Assembly (NCBI GenBank): GCA_945952105.1
Contig: CAMFGZ010000012.1
Location: 86,898 to 150,897 of the forward strand
Reading direction: 5' to 3'
Origin: an uncultured Rhodospirillaceae bacterium
GTDB taxonomy: Bacteria > Pseudomonadota > Alphaproteobacteria > Reyranellales > Reyranellaceae
DNA: 64,000 bases
Shown in pieces: positions 1 through 8,392 of the stretch. The translations under genes were made by a program, and so were the position numbers. Each line of letters begins with the position of its first letter. Within the stretch, counting starts at the first letter, position 1. The notes under the pieces are model-generated. The model ran no database searches and had not been told where the DNA came from. It was given only the letters and a program-made list of their open reading frames with translations.

Positions 1-326
1 TGTCCGTGCTGGGACCTGTCTCGGAGGCTCTCCCGGCCAACGTCACGGTCAGCGGCCCCTATCGATCTGAAGACCTGGGGCGCCTGCTCTCCGAAGCATC
101 GCCCCATGTGGTTCTGCTGCCGGCAATATGGCCGGAAACCTGGTCTTTTGTTCTCACGTCCGCACTGGAGCAGGGATTGCCGGTCGTGGTGTTCGACATT
201 GGCGCACCGGCAGCGCGGCTGCGCCGACTGGGCCGCGGCATTATCCTGCCGAGGGACTTGTCGACCGATTCCGCGAGACTTCTGGCCGCGTTCCTGGAGT
301 TGCGCTCATCGTGGGTGGCACGATGA
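1..326 (+). CDS. Glycosyltransferase family 4-like protein, C-terminal part (cut by window edge)
   Basis: The reading frame is open to the left edge, so only the last ~107 residues are visible. They look like the C-terminal Rossmann half of a GT-B (GT4-type) glycosyltransferase: SGPYRSEDLGRLL, then a 'VVLLPAIWPETWSFVLTSAL' stretch matching the usual sugar-nucleotide binding region, then GLPVVVFDIGAP. In GT4 enzymes this half binds the nucleotide-sugar donor. The stop overlaps the start of the next gene (ATGA at 323-326), so the two are probably co-translated in a polysaccharide operon. Family is inferred from pattern; acceptor and donor are unknown. Confidence 0.7.
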   Translation, partial: SVLGPVSEALPANVTVSGPYRSEDLGRLLSEASPHVVLLPAIWPETWSFVLTSALEQGLPVVVFDIGAPAARLRRLGRGIILPRDLSTDSARLLAAFLELRSSWVAR

Positions 327-1885
327 GCGGTGTGCGCTCGGCCTGGAGCATGAGCGAAGTCCTGCTGGGGGCGTTGCGGCATGCCGGCCTGGCATCAACC
401 GCGGCGGCGATCCTGCCACGGTGGGCCGAACGACTCTGCGAGAAGCACGGCCTTCCCCGCGGGGCGGTCGATGTCGAGCACTATCAGCGCACGTCGGGAA
501 AGACGTTCTCATCGCCTGTGGCCGCGACCCTTCACTATCTGACGACCGGATCGGCAAGAGACTGGTCGCCGCGGGCCGGCTTCTCGCCGGCTCGATATCG
601 GCGCCTCAATCCCGATGTCGGCGTCGCGGGCTACGAACCCTTCGCTCACTGGCTGAGGTTCGGCCGGGAGGAGGGGCGGGGAGGCGATGTCCCGCCGGAT
701 CCCTTGCCGGTCGACCTCGGTCATCTCCTTTCGCACCGCCCGCCGGATGGGCAGCTTGCAAAGGTCGATGTCGTCATGCCGGTCTACGGCAGCCGCGCCC
801 TCGTACTGCAGGCAATCGACAGTGTATTCGCGGCAGAGACGAAGGAGGCCTACGAGCTCGTGGTGGTGGATGATGCATCGCCCGATCCGGTGCTGCGCGA
901 GGAACTGGAGGCGTTGGCCCGCGTGGGCCTGATAACCCTGCTCGTGAACGAGAGAAATCTCGGATTCGTGGAATCCGTCAATCGCGGCTTCGCTCTCCAT
1001 GCCGACCGGGATGTGATCTTGCTCAACTCCGATACGAAGGTCTTCGGTGGCTGGCTCGATCGGCTGATGGCGGCTTTACGAACGGAGCGGACCGCCACGG
1101 CGACGCCCCTCTCCAATGCCGCCACCATTCTCAGCTATCCCGCGACGCTGTGCGACAATCGCCTGCCGGCCGATGCTCAGGTCGAGCTATGGGATGGTCT
1201 GTGTGCCGCCCTCGACGCGCCGTTCGTCGAGGTGCCGACCGGCGTCGGCTTCTGCATGGCGGTCCGCCGGGCTTGCCTCGACCAGATCGGTGCTTTCGAT
1301 GGCGAGCGCTTCGGTCGCGGATATGGCGAGGAGAACGATTTCTGCCTGAGGGCGACGGCGGCGGGCTGGCGGCATCTGGCGGCACCGGGCCTTTTCGTCT
1401 GGCACCGTGGCGGAGCATCTTTCGGCGTCGAGCGCGAGGCCCTCATCGCGGCCGCCCAGGCCACCATCGAGAGGCTTCATCCGGGTTACGCCGCAGCCGT
1501 CGGCCAGTTCATCCGGCGCGATCCGCTATCCGCCGCGAGGCAAGCGCTCGACATGGCCAGGATTGCCGCTGATCCGCGTCCGAAACGCCTCCGGCTGGGG
1601 ATAATTAGGTCTCCGATCCCGTCCGGCGTTCTGGAGATCGTCATGACGCGCGATCTTCCGCCCTATGGCGACCAGTACCGCCTCGTACCGGCCGGTGCGG
1701 GCCCCTATCCCAATCTGCCGCGGGTCCACTCTGCCTTGTCTACGTCGGAGATGGGCATGCTGTTGCGGGAGTTGGGCGTCCGAGAGTGTGAGGTGCCGGA
1801 TGAGCGCAACGACGATCCGCCGTGGCTGCGGCGCCTCGAAGAGGCGTGTCAGGCCGGCGGCGTCAGATGGGTCTCGGGGCGCTGA
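323..1885 (+). CDS. GT2 family glycosyltransferase with N-terminal extension
   Basis: A 520-residue protein. The ATG at 323 is chosen because it overlaps the upstream stop (ATGA); the frame is open further upstream but would overlap that gene. Residues ~91-119 contain a YRRLNPDV...PFAHWLRFG..EGR motif often found N-terminal to glycosyltransferases in large surface-glycan proteins. The GT2 (GT-A fold) core begins near residue 148 (VDVVMPVYGS), with VVDDAS at 181-186 and LLNSDT at 233-238 as the DxD-like metal/nucleotide site, then a GYGEENDFCLRA acceptor-side motif. A further ~100 residues follow the core. Probably a cytoplasmic transferase for the polysaccharide made by this region. A GTGAC/GTCAC inverted repeat follows at 1916-1948. 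Confidence 0.8.
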   Translation: MSGVRSAWSMSEVLLGALRHAGLASTAAAILPRWAERLCEKHGLPRGAVDVEHYQRTSGKTFSSPVAATLHYLTTGSARDWSPRAGFSPARYRRLNPDVGVAGYEPFAHWLRFGREEGRGGDVPPDPLPVDLGHLLSHRPPDGQLAKVDVVMPVYGSRALVLQAIDSVFAAETKEAYELVVVDDASPDPVLREELEALARVGLITLLVNERNLGFVESVNRGFALHADRDVILLNSDTKVFGGWLDRLMAALRTERTATATPLSNAATILSYPATLCDNRLPADAQVELWDGLCAALDAPFVEVPTGVGFCMAVRRACLDQIGAFDGERFGRGYGEENDFCLRATAAGWRHLAAPGLFVWHRGGASFGVEREALIAAAQATIERLHPGYAAAVGQFIRRDPLSAARQALDMARIAADPRPKRLRLGIIRSPIPSGVLEIVMTRDLPPYGDQYRLVPAGAGPYPNLPRVHSALSTSEMGMLLRELGVRECEVPDERNDDPPWLRRLEEACQAGGVRWVSGR

Positions 1886-1915
1886 AGGCCGACTGTTGCT
1901 CCGGAGCCACAGTCA

Positions 1916-1948
1916 GTGACATTGCGGGTGCGAAGACGCAAGTGTCAC
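1916..1948. repeat. Inverted repeat between GT2 gene and ompA-like gene
   Basis: Arms 1916-1926 (GTGACATTGCG) and 1937-1948 (CGCAAGTGTCAC) pair with a single-base bulge around a 10-base loop. There is no T-run, so it is either a weak terminator for the glycosyltransferase operon or part of the control region of the ompA-like gene that starts 74 bases on. Confidence 0.4.
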
Positions 1949-2021
1949 CGGGCTAGCAAGCCGGCCTGTGTTAAGGTCAACGTAATACCCTCTGATTTAA
2001 CCTTCGGTGTTGGGGAGAAAT

Positions 2022-2972
2022 ATGAAGAAAGCTGGTTTGGCTCTGCTCGGACTGGGCATGCTGCTGCCGACCGTGGCCGGCGCGCAGACGATCAATGCGC
2101 AGGAAGGCTTTTACATCGGTGCCGGCGGCGGTGCCGCCTGGTTCATCGGTTCGAATCCGAATACGACGACTTCGACCGGCTGGTCGGCCGGCGGCAAGGT
2201 GGGCTACGACTTCGTTGGCCCCCGCCTCGAACTGGAAGCCGGTTACGGCCAGATCCCGACGTCGGCCAACATCCCGGGCACGGCGATCAACGGCAAGGTC
2301 GGCCAGCTCACCGTGATGGCGAACCTGCTGTACGACTTCATGCCGACCTCGATCATCACGCCTTATATTGGCGCCGGTGCGGGTATCGCCTTCGTCGACA
2401 GCAACGCCTCGCTCGGCAGCACCCAGTTTGCCTACCAGGCGATGCTGGGCGTCGCCTACAACGTGAACGAACAGCTGCGGTTCATGGTCGAAGGCCGCTA
2501 CCTCGGCACGACGAACCCGAGCGTCAACACGCCGATCGGCAACGTGACCTTCCAGAACCAGAACATCCTGGCCCTGGCTGGCGTCACCTACAAGTTCAAC
2601 GCTCCGCCGCCGCCGCCGCCGCCGGCTCCGCCGATGGTTGCTCCGCCGTCGTTCATGGTGTTCTTCGACTGGGATCGCTCGAACCTGAGCGCGCAGGCTC
2701 TGAACACGATCAAGCAGGCTGCCGGCGCCTACAAGGCGAAGGGTAACGCCCGCATCACGGCGACGGGTCACACCGACACGTCGGGCACCGAGGCCTACAA
2801 CATGGCGCTGTCGCTGCGTCGTGCGAACGCCGTCAAGGACGCGCTGGTTCGCGAAGGCGTGCCGGCGACCGCGATCGCGGTGGTGGGCCGTGGCGAGCAG
2901 GGCCTGCTGGTCCAGACCGGCCCGAACGTCCGCGAGCCGCAGAACCGCCGCGTCGAGATCGTCATCCAGTAA
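2022..2972 (+). CDS. OmpA family outer-membrane protein (beta-barrel plus peptidoglycan-binding domain)
   Basis: A 316-residue protein. The ATG at 2022 is preceded by GGGGAGA (2012-2018). Residues 1-22 are a signal peptide ending AGAQ. Residues ~26-193 alternate polar and aromatic/glycine stretches like an eight-stranded outer-membrane barrel (for example FYIGAGGGAAWFIG). Residues 194-210 are a proline linker. Residues ~215-316 are an OmpA C-terminal domain with FFDWDRS, GHTDTSG (249-255) and NRRVEI (308-313), which binds peptidoglycan. It would anchor the outer membrane to the wall. A strong terminator follows immediately, so it is probably monocistronic. Confidence 0.93.
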   Translation: MKKAGLALLGLGMLLPTVAGAQTINAQEGFYIGAGGGAAWFIGSNPNTTTSTGWSAGGKVGYDFVGPRLELEAGYGQIPTSANIPGTAINGKVGQLTVMANLLYDFMPTSIITPYIGAGAGIAFVDSNASLGSTQFAYQAMLGVAYNVNEQLRFMVEGRYLGTTNPSVNTPIGNVTFQNQNILALAGVTYKFNAPPPPPPPAPPMVAPPSFMVFFDWDRSNLSAQALNTIKQAAGAYKAKGNARITATGHTDTSGTEAYNMALSLRRANAVKDALVREGVPATAIAVVGRGEQGLLVQTGPNVREPQNRRVEIVIQ

Positions 2973-2993
2973 GCTGGACGACAAGAGATACGG

Positions 2994-3023
2994 AAAAGGC
3001 GGCCCTCACGGGCCGCCTTTTTT
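2994..3023 (+). terminator. Rho-independent terminator of the ompA-like gene
   Basis: Perfect 12-bp stem (2994-3005 with 3010-3021), four-base loop and a run of six T ending at 3023, placed 21 bases after the stop codon. Confidence 0.93.
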
Positions 3024-3105
3024 GTGGATGAACCGACGTCCGTCTCATTGCTGCCCTCGCGCGCTTCTATAGTCCCGGTCGAGAAGGGGGAGGTCGAACG
3101 CCATC

Positions 3106-3678
3106 GTGGACGTTGTCAGATTCGAAATCGAAGGCCCGATTCTCTTCACCCCTACGCGGCATGGGGACGAAAGAGGATTTGTCTCGGAGACGTTCAGCGC
3201 TCGGCGCCTCGAAGAGCACACTGGACCACTTTGTATCGTCCAGGACAACCACACGCTGTCACGCGTGGCGGGGACGTTGCGCGGGCTCCATTTTCAGGCG
3301 CCACCGATGGCACAAGCCAAACTGGTGCGCGTCGTGAAGGGCGCGGCCTATGACGTGGCTGTGGATATCAGGGCCGGCTCGCCGACCTACGGCCGCCATA
3401 TCGGTGTCGAACTGAGCGCGTCGAACTGGCGCCAGTTCTGGATCCCTCAGGGCTTCGCCCATGGTTTCTGTACCTTGGAACCTGACACGGAACTCGAATA
3501 CAAGCTCACAAGCTATTACAGCGCCGAGCATGATTGCGGGATCGCCTGGAACGATCCTGATCTCGCCATCTCCTGGCCACAAAAGGTGCGCGAGCCCGTC
3601 CTGTCTATTAAGGACCGCGCTCAACCGGCTTTTTCCACACTCCCGGCCTATTTTCAGTGGTCCCCAAGCCAGAAGTGA
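3106..3678 (+). CDS. rfbC: dTDP-4-dehydrorhamnose 3,5-epimerase
   Basis: A 190-residue cupin of the usual RmlC/RfbC length. GTG start at 3106 after a GGGGGAGG-like ribosome site. Family motifs: GDERGFVSETF (20-30), the catalytic-histidine strand TLRGLHFQ (His62), KLVRVVKGAAYDVAVDIR, IPQGFAHGF (His119), and the C-terminal YKLTSYYSAEHDCGIAWND. It would epimerise dTDP-4-keto-6-deoxyglucose at C3 and C5 on the way to dTDP-L-rhamnose. The matching reductase (rfbD-like) lies about 38 kb away at 41716-42684, and rfbA/rfbB are not in the window. Next gene is the export lipoprotein at 3769. Confidence 0.92.
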   Translation: MDVVRFEIEGPILFTPTRHGDERGFVSETFSARRLEEHTGPLCIVQDNHTLSRVAGTLRGLHFQAPPMAQAKLVRVVKGAAYDVAVDIRAGSPTYGRHIGVELSASNWRQFWIPQGFAHGFCTLEPDTELEYKLTSYYSAEHDCGIAWNDPDLAISWPQKVREPVLSIKDRAQPAFSTLPAYFQWSPSQK

Positions 3679-3768
3679 TATGCTCGACGACAGGGCGTCT
3701 CAGGTTCTTCGGAACAGGGGGCGGAGACGTCGTCCAAACCGCTTCATCTGTCGTGAGTGCGTGATCGC

Positions 3769-4977
3769 ATGTCGTTGTCAAAGCTCGTCGTCCTGGTCCT
3801 TGGCGCTTTCGCCTTGGCCGGATGTGCTCTTCCCTCAGCCGGTCCGACGAAGAGCCAGGTCGAACGATCGAGCGACCCGACGCTGGACATGTATCTCGTC
3901 AAAGTCACGCCGACAGTCGTGCGGGCTCTGTCGCAGTTCAAGACAGATGGCTTCCCCGGTTCTTTCCGCCTCCAGAACCATCGTCCGACCGTAGCGCTGC
4001 AGCCGGGCGACGTCGTCGGTGTCAGTATCTACGAAGCCGGCGGCTCGCCGTTGTTCGGCAACACGACGGGTGGTGCATCGACACAGCTGCCCTCGACGTC
4101 GGCCCAGGGCACCAATCTTCCCGGACAGCTGATCGAGCCGGACGGCCAGATCCTGATCCCCTTCGTCGGCCGGGTCCGGGTCGCAGGCCGCACGCCCACA
4201 CAGGCCGCCGACGAGATCGCGCGCCTCCTCGCGCCGGAGACGGTCAAGCCGCAGGTCCTCGTCACCGTCCTCAACAACAATTCCAACACCGTCTCTGTCG
4301 GCGGCGAGGTCAACAAGGCCGGTCTCGTTCCGCTGACCCTGCGTGGTGAGAGGCTGCTGGATGTCATCGCGCAGGCCGGTGGGCCGCGCTATCCGGCCTT
4401 CGAGACCGACGTACGGGTCATGCGCAGCGGCACGGTGGCATCGGTTCCGCTCCAGCAGGTCCTGGTAAATCCGCCCGACAACATCGTTGCGAGACCCAAC
4501 GACACCGTGGTGCTCACGCGCAATCCCAAGACCTTCGTCGTCCTGGGCGCCGTCACCAAGGTCGCGCAGTATGGAATGGAGGCCGAACGGGTAACGCTGG
4601 CCGAAGGCATCGCCCGGGCCGGCGGCACGATGGATGCTTATGGCGACCTTTCGGGAATCTATCTCCTGCGCAATGAACCCTCAGCGCTGGCCCGCTCGAT
4701 CATCGCGTCGGACACGGGTGCAGTCGACACCACCTATGTACAGACTGATGAGACCCGCAATATGACCGGGCCGCAGACCCGCGTGATCTATAGCCTCGAT
4801 CTCACGCGAACGAACGGTTACTTCTTCGCGCAGAACATCGTGCTGCGTGACAAGGACATTGTACTGGTGGCGAATGCCGAGACGGCCCAGATCCAGAAGG
4901 CCCTGACGCTGCTGCGCGGATTCACCGGCGCCTACTTCGACATCAGCAAGGGCGCAACCTACTACGTACCCCAGTAA
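3769..4977 (+). CDS. Polysaccharide export outer-membrane lipoprotein (Wza/OPX family)
   Basis: A 402-residue lipoprotein. Start taken at ATG 3769, giving a signal peptide with lipobox LAGC (Cys19); a GTG at 3757 adds four residues. A polysaccharide export (PES) domain follows: LQPGDVVGVSIYEAGG, then LIEPDGQILIPFVGRVRVAGRTPTQA. SLBB-type repeats come next (VSVGGEVNKAGLVPL...; FVVLGAVTKVAQYGM...LAEGIARAGG). In Wza-type systems this forms the outer-membrane channel for capsule or exopolysaccharide. Here the inner-membrane partners are KpsE/KpsM/KpsT-like (26.4, 31.9 and 34.6 kb), which suggests ABC-type rather than Wzy-type export. The carboxyl end is slightly long after the second SLBB repeat. 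Confidence 0.92.
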   Translation: MSLSKLVVLVLGAFALAGCALPSAGPTKSQVERSSDPTLDMYLVKVTPTVVRALSQFKTDGFPGSFRLQNHRPTVALQPGDVVGVSIYEAGGSPLFGNTTGGASTQLPSTSAQGTNLPGQLIEPDGQILIPFVGRVRVAGRTPTQAADEIARLLAPETVKPQVLVTVLNNNSNTVSVGGEVNKAGLVPLTLRGERLLDVIAQAGGPRYPAFETDVRVMRSGTVASVPLQQVLVNPPDNIVARPNDTVVLTRNPKTFVVLGAVTKVAQYGMEAERVTLAEGIARAGGTMDAYGDLSGIYLLRNEPSALARSIIASDTGAVDTTYVQTDETRNMTGPQTRVIYSLDLTRTNGYFFAQNIVLRDKDIVLVANAETAQIQKALTLLRGFTGAYFDISKGATYYVPQ

Positions 4978-5184
4978 CTCGGCCCGCAGTCGTCGGACCG
5001 CTTCCGACCCCAGCGGGGAATGCTGATAATTCCCATGCACTGGCTTGGGAGTTGTGTCGCACCCATGGTGCAAGGCTGATCGTTCAGGAGGACGGCGCAG
5101 CGCTCCGGGGTCGCTTGAATGGTCTCCCTAACAGGAAGCCTCTCGGCATGGCCCGCGTCGGGTGTGCAGGGGCGCTTCAGTGTT

Positions 5185-5520
5185 TCACGGATCGTTCTCG
5201 TAGCCCGGTCGGGCCGGGGTCAGGATCAGGCCGTCGGCAGGATAGGGGATGCCCGGCAGGCCGTCGGGAGGCCGGATCGCCTGGCCGTAGGATGGCATGT
5301 CGCTGCCGGGCAGGCCGGTCGCATAAGGGTAAAGCGGCACGCCTGGCGTGCTGCCGACGGGCGAGCCGACGGTGGAGCCTCCCGTGGGTGGCCCGACGGT
5401 CGAGCCAATGGCGCCGCCGACCGCCCCTCCCACAGCGCCCTGACCGCCTTGCCCGATCTGTTGCCCCCAGGCGGGCATGGTCAGGACGAATCCCGCGAGC
5501 ACGAACAGCAACGCCTTCAT
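5185..5520 (-). CDS. Small secreted glycine/proline-rich protein, unknown function
   Basis: A 111-residue protein from ATG 5520: MKALLFVLAGFVLTMPAWGQ is a clear Sec signal peptide. The mature part is low complexity: a GQGGQGAVGGAVGGAIG stretch resembling glycine-zipper sequence, then proline/glycine/tyrosine-rich sequence ending YENDP. No catalytic motif. It sits between the export lipoprotein and a GT4 gene, so it may be a small periplasmic or envelope protein, but nothing in the sequence fixes a role. An in-frame upstream start at 5610 would put the signal peptide inside the protein and is not preferred. Confidence 0.6.
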   Translation of the reverse strand: MKALLFVLAGFVLTMPAWGQQIGQGGQGAVGGAVGGAIGSTVGPPTGGSTVGSPVGSTPGVPLYPYATGLPGSDMPSYGQAIRPPDGLPGIPYPADGLILTPARPGYENDP

Positions 5521-5606
5521 TGAAGCCCTGATTTGCCCTGAGGGTGGATAAGGAACAGGAGTGTCGCTGGGTTCGCCGCCCGGAACAATGATCCTCGCCG
5601 CCGATC

Positions 5607-6896
5607 TCATTTGCCCAGTGTCCCCAAAATCTCGTCGACTACGGCGAAGTGCCGGAGCCAGCTCGGCGGCGACCAGGCGCTCAGCCGCCGAAGTTGCTCA
5701 GCGCGGCGTGGCGAACCGACATCAGCATAGTCCAGGACCGCGACTCGCCACGCCTCGGTGTCGGTCGGCGGCAGGTACTCCGGAATGCCCGCGCCGACTT
5801 CGTGGAACACCGGCAAGTCGCTGCAGAGCACGGGCGTGCCGTGACTGAGGGCCTCGGCGAGGGGAAGTCCATATCCTTCGGCAAAGGAGGGGAGCAAAAG
5901 GGCGCGCGCGCCCTTGAGCAGGCCGGCGACATCCGCGTCGGGCAATCGTCCCAGCTCCTCGACGGCTCCACGGGGTGGCGTGTTGCGCTCGATCATCGCG
6001 ATGATGTCGCGGTTCTTCCAGCCGCGGCTTCCCACGAGGAGCAGGCTCGGCGTCTCTCGTCCGTACTTGGCGTAAAGCTCCCGCCACAGGTTCAGGACCA
6101 GAAGGTGGTTCTTGCGCGGCTCGATCGTGCCCAGCATCACGAAATAGGATTCCGTGAGCGGTCGATGGGACATGCCGGCGCTGCTGGCGAGCGTGACGCC
6201 GAGCGGTGCGACGACGAGTCTTGCCGGCGCCATGTTCCCTCCGAACCGCTCCTTGAAAGAAAGGGCCGTCGCCCGGGAATTGACGATAATGGCGTCGGCC
6301 AGCCGGGAGGCATTCTCCATGCGGCGCCGGTTGCTCTCCTCGGCATCGTCGGGGAAGTAGGCTGGCAGCAGACTCGGCAGGATGTCGTGGACGAAGTAGA
6401 CCAGCTTCAGGTCGCCGGCTGTCTTCAGGCCTTCGATGAGCGAGGAATGCTCGAGCTGCAGTTGAGATGGAATGATGTAGATCGAACGTCCGCCATGCGC
6501 GGCGATCAGTTCCCGCAGGTCCCCCCAGGGCCTCAACATCAGAAGCAGGTGGATCCAGACCGCACGGACGACCACACGGAGATAGGCCCACATCGAGCCG
6601 ACATTGCCTTCCCAGTAGCCGGCGATCTCCCGCACGAAACCGATAGCCAGGCGTCGGTTCACGGTCCGAAGCCGGCCGAAGGAGTCGAGGACGGCAAACT
6701 GGAGCCGATCCGGCTCGGTCGCGATGTAATGCTCGGCATAGGCCAGTTCGACGCGGGGAATCCCCGTCGGCGTTCGCGACCACGCAGCGTACACCAGCCT
6801 CGACACATCGAGGATCAGCTGAGCCGGTGCCGGGGTGCGAGACGGATCACTTTTCACGGGCGGGTTCCAGGCCACAGAGTTAATTGGATACATCAA
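5607..6896 (-). CDS. Glycosyltransferase family 4 (GT-B)
   Basis: A 429-residue protein starting at ATG 6896. The N-terminal half carries LILDVSRLVYAAWSRTPTGIPRVE, an N-terminal pattern of GT4 enzymes that act on O-antigen or capsule. The donor-binding half has VMLGTIEPRKNHLLVL (about 257-272) and the E-x7-E region SFAEGYGLPLAEALSHGTP (about 341-359), then CSDLPVFHEVG. A hydrophobic segment near residues 105-120 (VVVRAVWIHLLLML) may make it membrane associated. Role: transfer of one sugar to the repeat unit; donor not predictable. Confidence 0.88.
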   Translation of the reverse strand: MMYPINSVAWNPPVKSDPSRTPAPAQLILDVSRLVYAAWSRTPTGIPRVELAYAEHYIATEPDRLQFAVLDSFGRLRTVNRRLAIGFVREIAGYWEGNVGSMWAYLRVVVRAVWIHLLLMLRPWGDLRELIAAHGGRSIYIIPSQLQLEHSSLIEGLKTAGDLKLVYFVHDILPSLLPAYFPDDAEESNRRRMENASRLADAIIVNSRATALSFKERFGGNMAPARLVVAPLGVTLASSAGMSHRPLTESYFVMLGTIEPRKNHLLVLNLWRELYAKYGRETPSLLLVGSRGWKNRDIIAMIERNTPPRGAVEELGRLPDADVAGLLKGARALLLPSFAEGYGLPLAEALSHGTPVLCSDLPVFHEVGAGIPEYLPPTDTEAWRVAVLDYADVGSPRRAEQLRRLSAWSPPSWLRHFAVVDEILGTLGK

Positions 6897-7122
6897 GCTT
6901 ATCCAGTCCGACTCTTGCCTGTCGGGTGAGGCATGCCGATCCCGTTCCGCGGTGCCATGGCGGCGCCCGCACGTCTCGCAGCCGGGCGCAGCCTAAGGCG
7001 GGAGCCGCCCGACCTTCGTCCGCTGATCGAAATCGGCCGCTCCGCCCCCTTTCTGCGAGGGGGTGGATCGCGGCATGATCGGGTCCCAAACGTGGATGCG
7101 AACAGTCACCGGGGATCTCAAT

Positions 7123-8355
7123 ATGCAGCGGCTCAAATTCGGCGCCTTCATCGCCCCCCACCATCCGATCGGTGAGCATCCGATGCTGCAGTTCCGGCGG
7201 GATCTCGACCTCGTCGAGCAGCTCGACGGGCTGGGCTACGACGAATTCTGGTGCGGCGAGCATCATTCCAGCGGCTGGGAGATGATCGCGTCGCCCGAGA
7301 TGTTCCTGGCCGCCGCGGGCGAGCGCAGCAAGCGCATCAAGCTCGGTACCGGCGTCATCTCGCTGCCCTACCATCATCCCTACAACGTTGCGCAGCGCAT
7401 GGTGCAGCTCGACCACATGACCGGTGGTCGCGCGATCTTCGGCTCGGGCCCGGGCGCACTGGCCTCCGACGCCCATACGCTCGGCATCGACCCGATGGTC
7501 CAGCGCGACCGCCAGGACCATGCGATCGGCGTCATCCGCCGCCTGTTCAAGGGTGAGCGGGTCACCGACAGGACCGACTGGTACACCATGCAGGACGCCG
7601 CCCTGCAGCTCCTGCCATTGCAGGAGGAAATGCCCTTCGTCGTGGCCTCGCAGGTCAGCCCGTCGGGCATGACGCTCGCCGGCAAGCACGGCATCGGCAT
7701 CATTTCCATAGGTTCGATGTCGAACGAGGGCTTGCTGGCGTTGCCGACGCAGTGGAAGTTCGCGGAGGACGCCGCGAAGAAGCACGGCCAGACGGTCGAC
7801 CGCAGGAACTGGCGCGTACTGCTCTCCTGGCACGTGGCGGAAACGCGCGAAAAGGCCCGCGAGGAAGCGCGTGTGGGTCTGCATCGGTGGCACAACGAGT
7901 ACATCGTCGGGACGCTGCAGCGGCCCGGCGCCGAGCCTTTCGCCGATCCGGACGAGGCGGTGGACAAGACGGCCTTCACGCCGGGTTCGGCCGCCACGAT
8001 CGGCACGCCCGACGACCTCGTGAAGGTGATCAAGGACGTCTACGCCAAGAGCGGCGGCTTCGGCGTCTGCGTGGGCTTCGTGCATGACTGGGCCAACCCG
8101 GAGAACACGCGCCGCAGCTGGGACATGGTCGCTCGTTACGTCGTTCCCGAGATCAACGGCTACGTGAACAAGCTGCGCGAGTCTCAGAAGTTCCTGATCG
8201 AGAATCGCGGTGTCTTCGATCGCGCGCAGCAGGCGATCATGGCGAAGATCATGCAGACCGAGGGCGGCGCGGAAGCGCTCAAGGTCACCAAGTCGCCGCG
8301 TTTCGCGGCCGCGTCAGCCGCGGTACCGGACTTCGAGAAAGAGAACGCCCGCTGA
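7123..8355 (+). CDS. LLM-class flavin-dependent oxidoreductase (bacterial luciferase-like)
   Basis: A 410-residue luciferase-like monooxygenase. ATG 7123 is chosen because MQRLKFGAF is the family's usual N-terminus and GGGGAT precedes it; upstream in-frame starts only add unrelated residues. Visible features: FWCGEHHSSGWE (substrate/flavin region), KLGTGVISLPYHHP, GRAIFGSGPGAL and the C-terminal IGTPDDLVKVIKDV typical of these TIM barrels. Members use reduced FMN, supplied by a separate reductase, to oxygenate organic substrates such as terpenes, alkanes or sulfonates. It stands alone between glycosyltransferase genes and has no obvious link to polysaccharide synthesis. Substrate unknown. Confidence 0.9.
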   Translation: MQRLKFGAFIAPHHPIGEHPMLQFRRDLDLVEQLDGLGYDEFWCGEHHSSGWEMIASPEMFLAAAGERSKRIKLGTGVISLPYHHPYNVAQRMVQLDHMTGGRAIFGSGPGALASDAHTLGIDPMVQRDRQDHAIGVIRRLFKGERVTDRTDWYTMQDAALQLLPLQEEMPFVVASQVSPSGMTLAGKHGIGIISIGSMSNEGLLALPTQWKFAEDAAKKHGQTVDRRNWRVLLSWHVAETREKAREEARVGLHRWHNEYIVGTLQRPGAEPFADPDEAVDKTAFTPGSAATIGTPDDLVKVIKDVYAKSGGFGVCVGFVHDWANPENTRRSWDMVARYVVPEINGYVNKLRESQKFLIENRGVFDRAQQAIMAKIMQTEGGAEALKVTKSPRFAAASAAVPDFEKENAR

Positions 8356-8368
8356 CGGACGAACGTAC

Positions 8369-8391
8369 GGGGCGGCGCTTCAGGGCGCCCC
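8369..8391. terminator. Possible stem-loop terminator between convergent genes
   Basis: GGGGCG (8369-8374) pairs with CGCCCC (8386-8391), lying between two converging genes. There is no T-run on either strand, so this is a weak call. Confidence 0.3.
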
Positions 8392-8392
8392 T

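Noticed and set aside
2599..2645. CCG triplet run in the ompA-like gene as a phase-variation repeat
   Set aside because: It is a triplet run encoding the proline linker common in this family; changes would not shift the frame.
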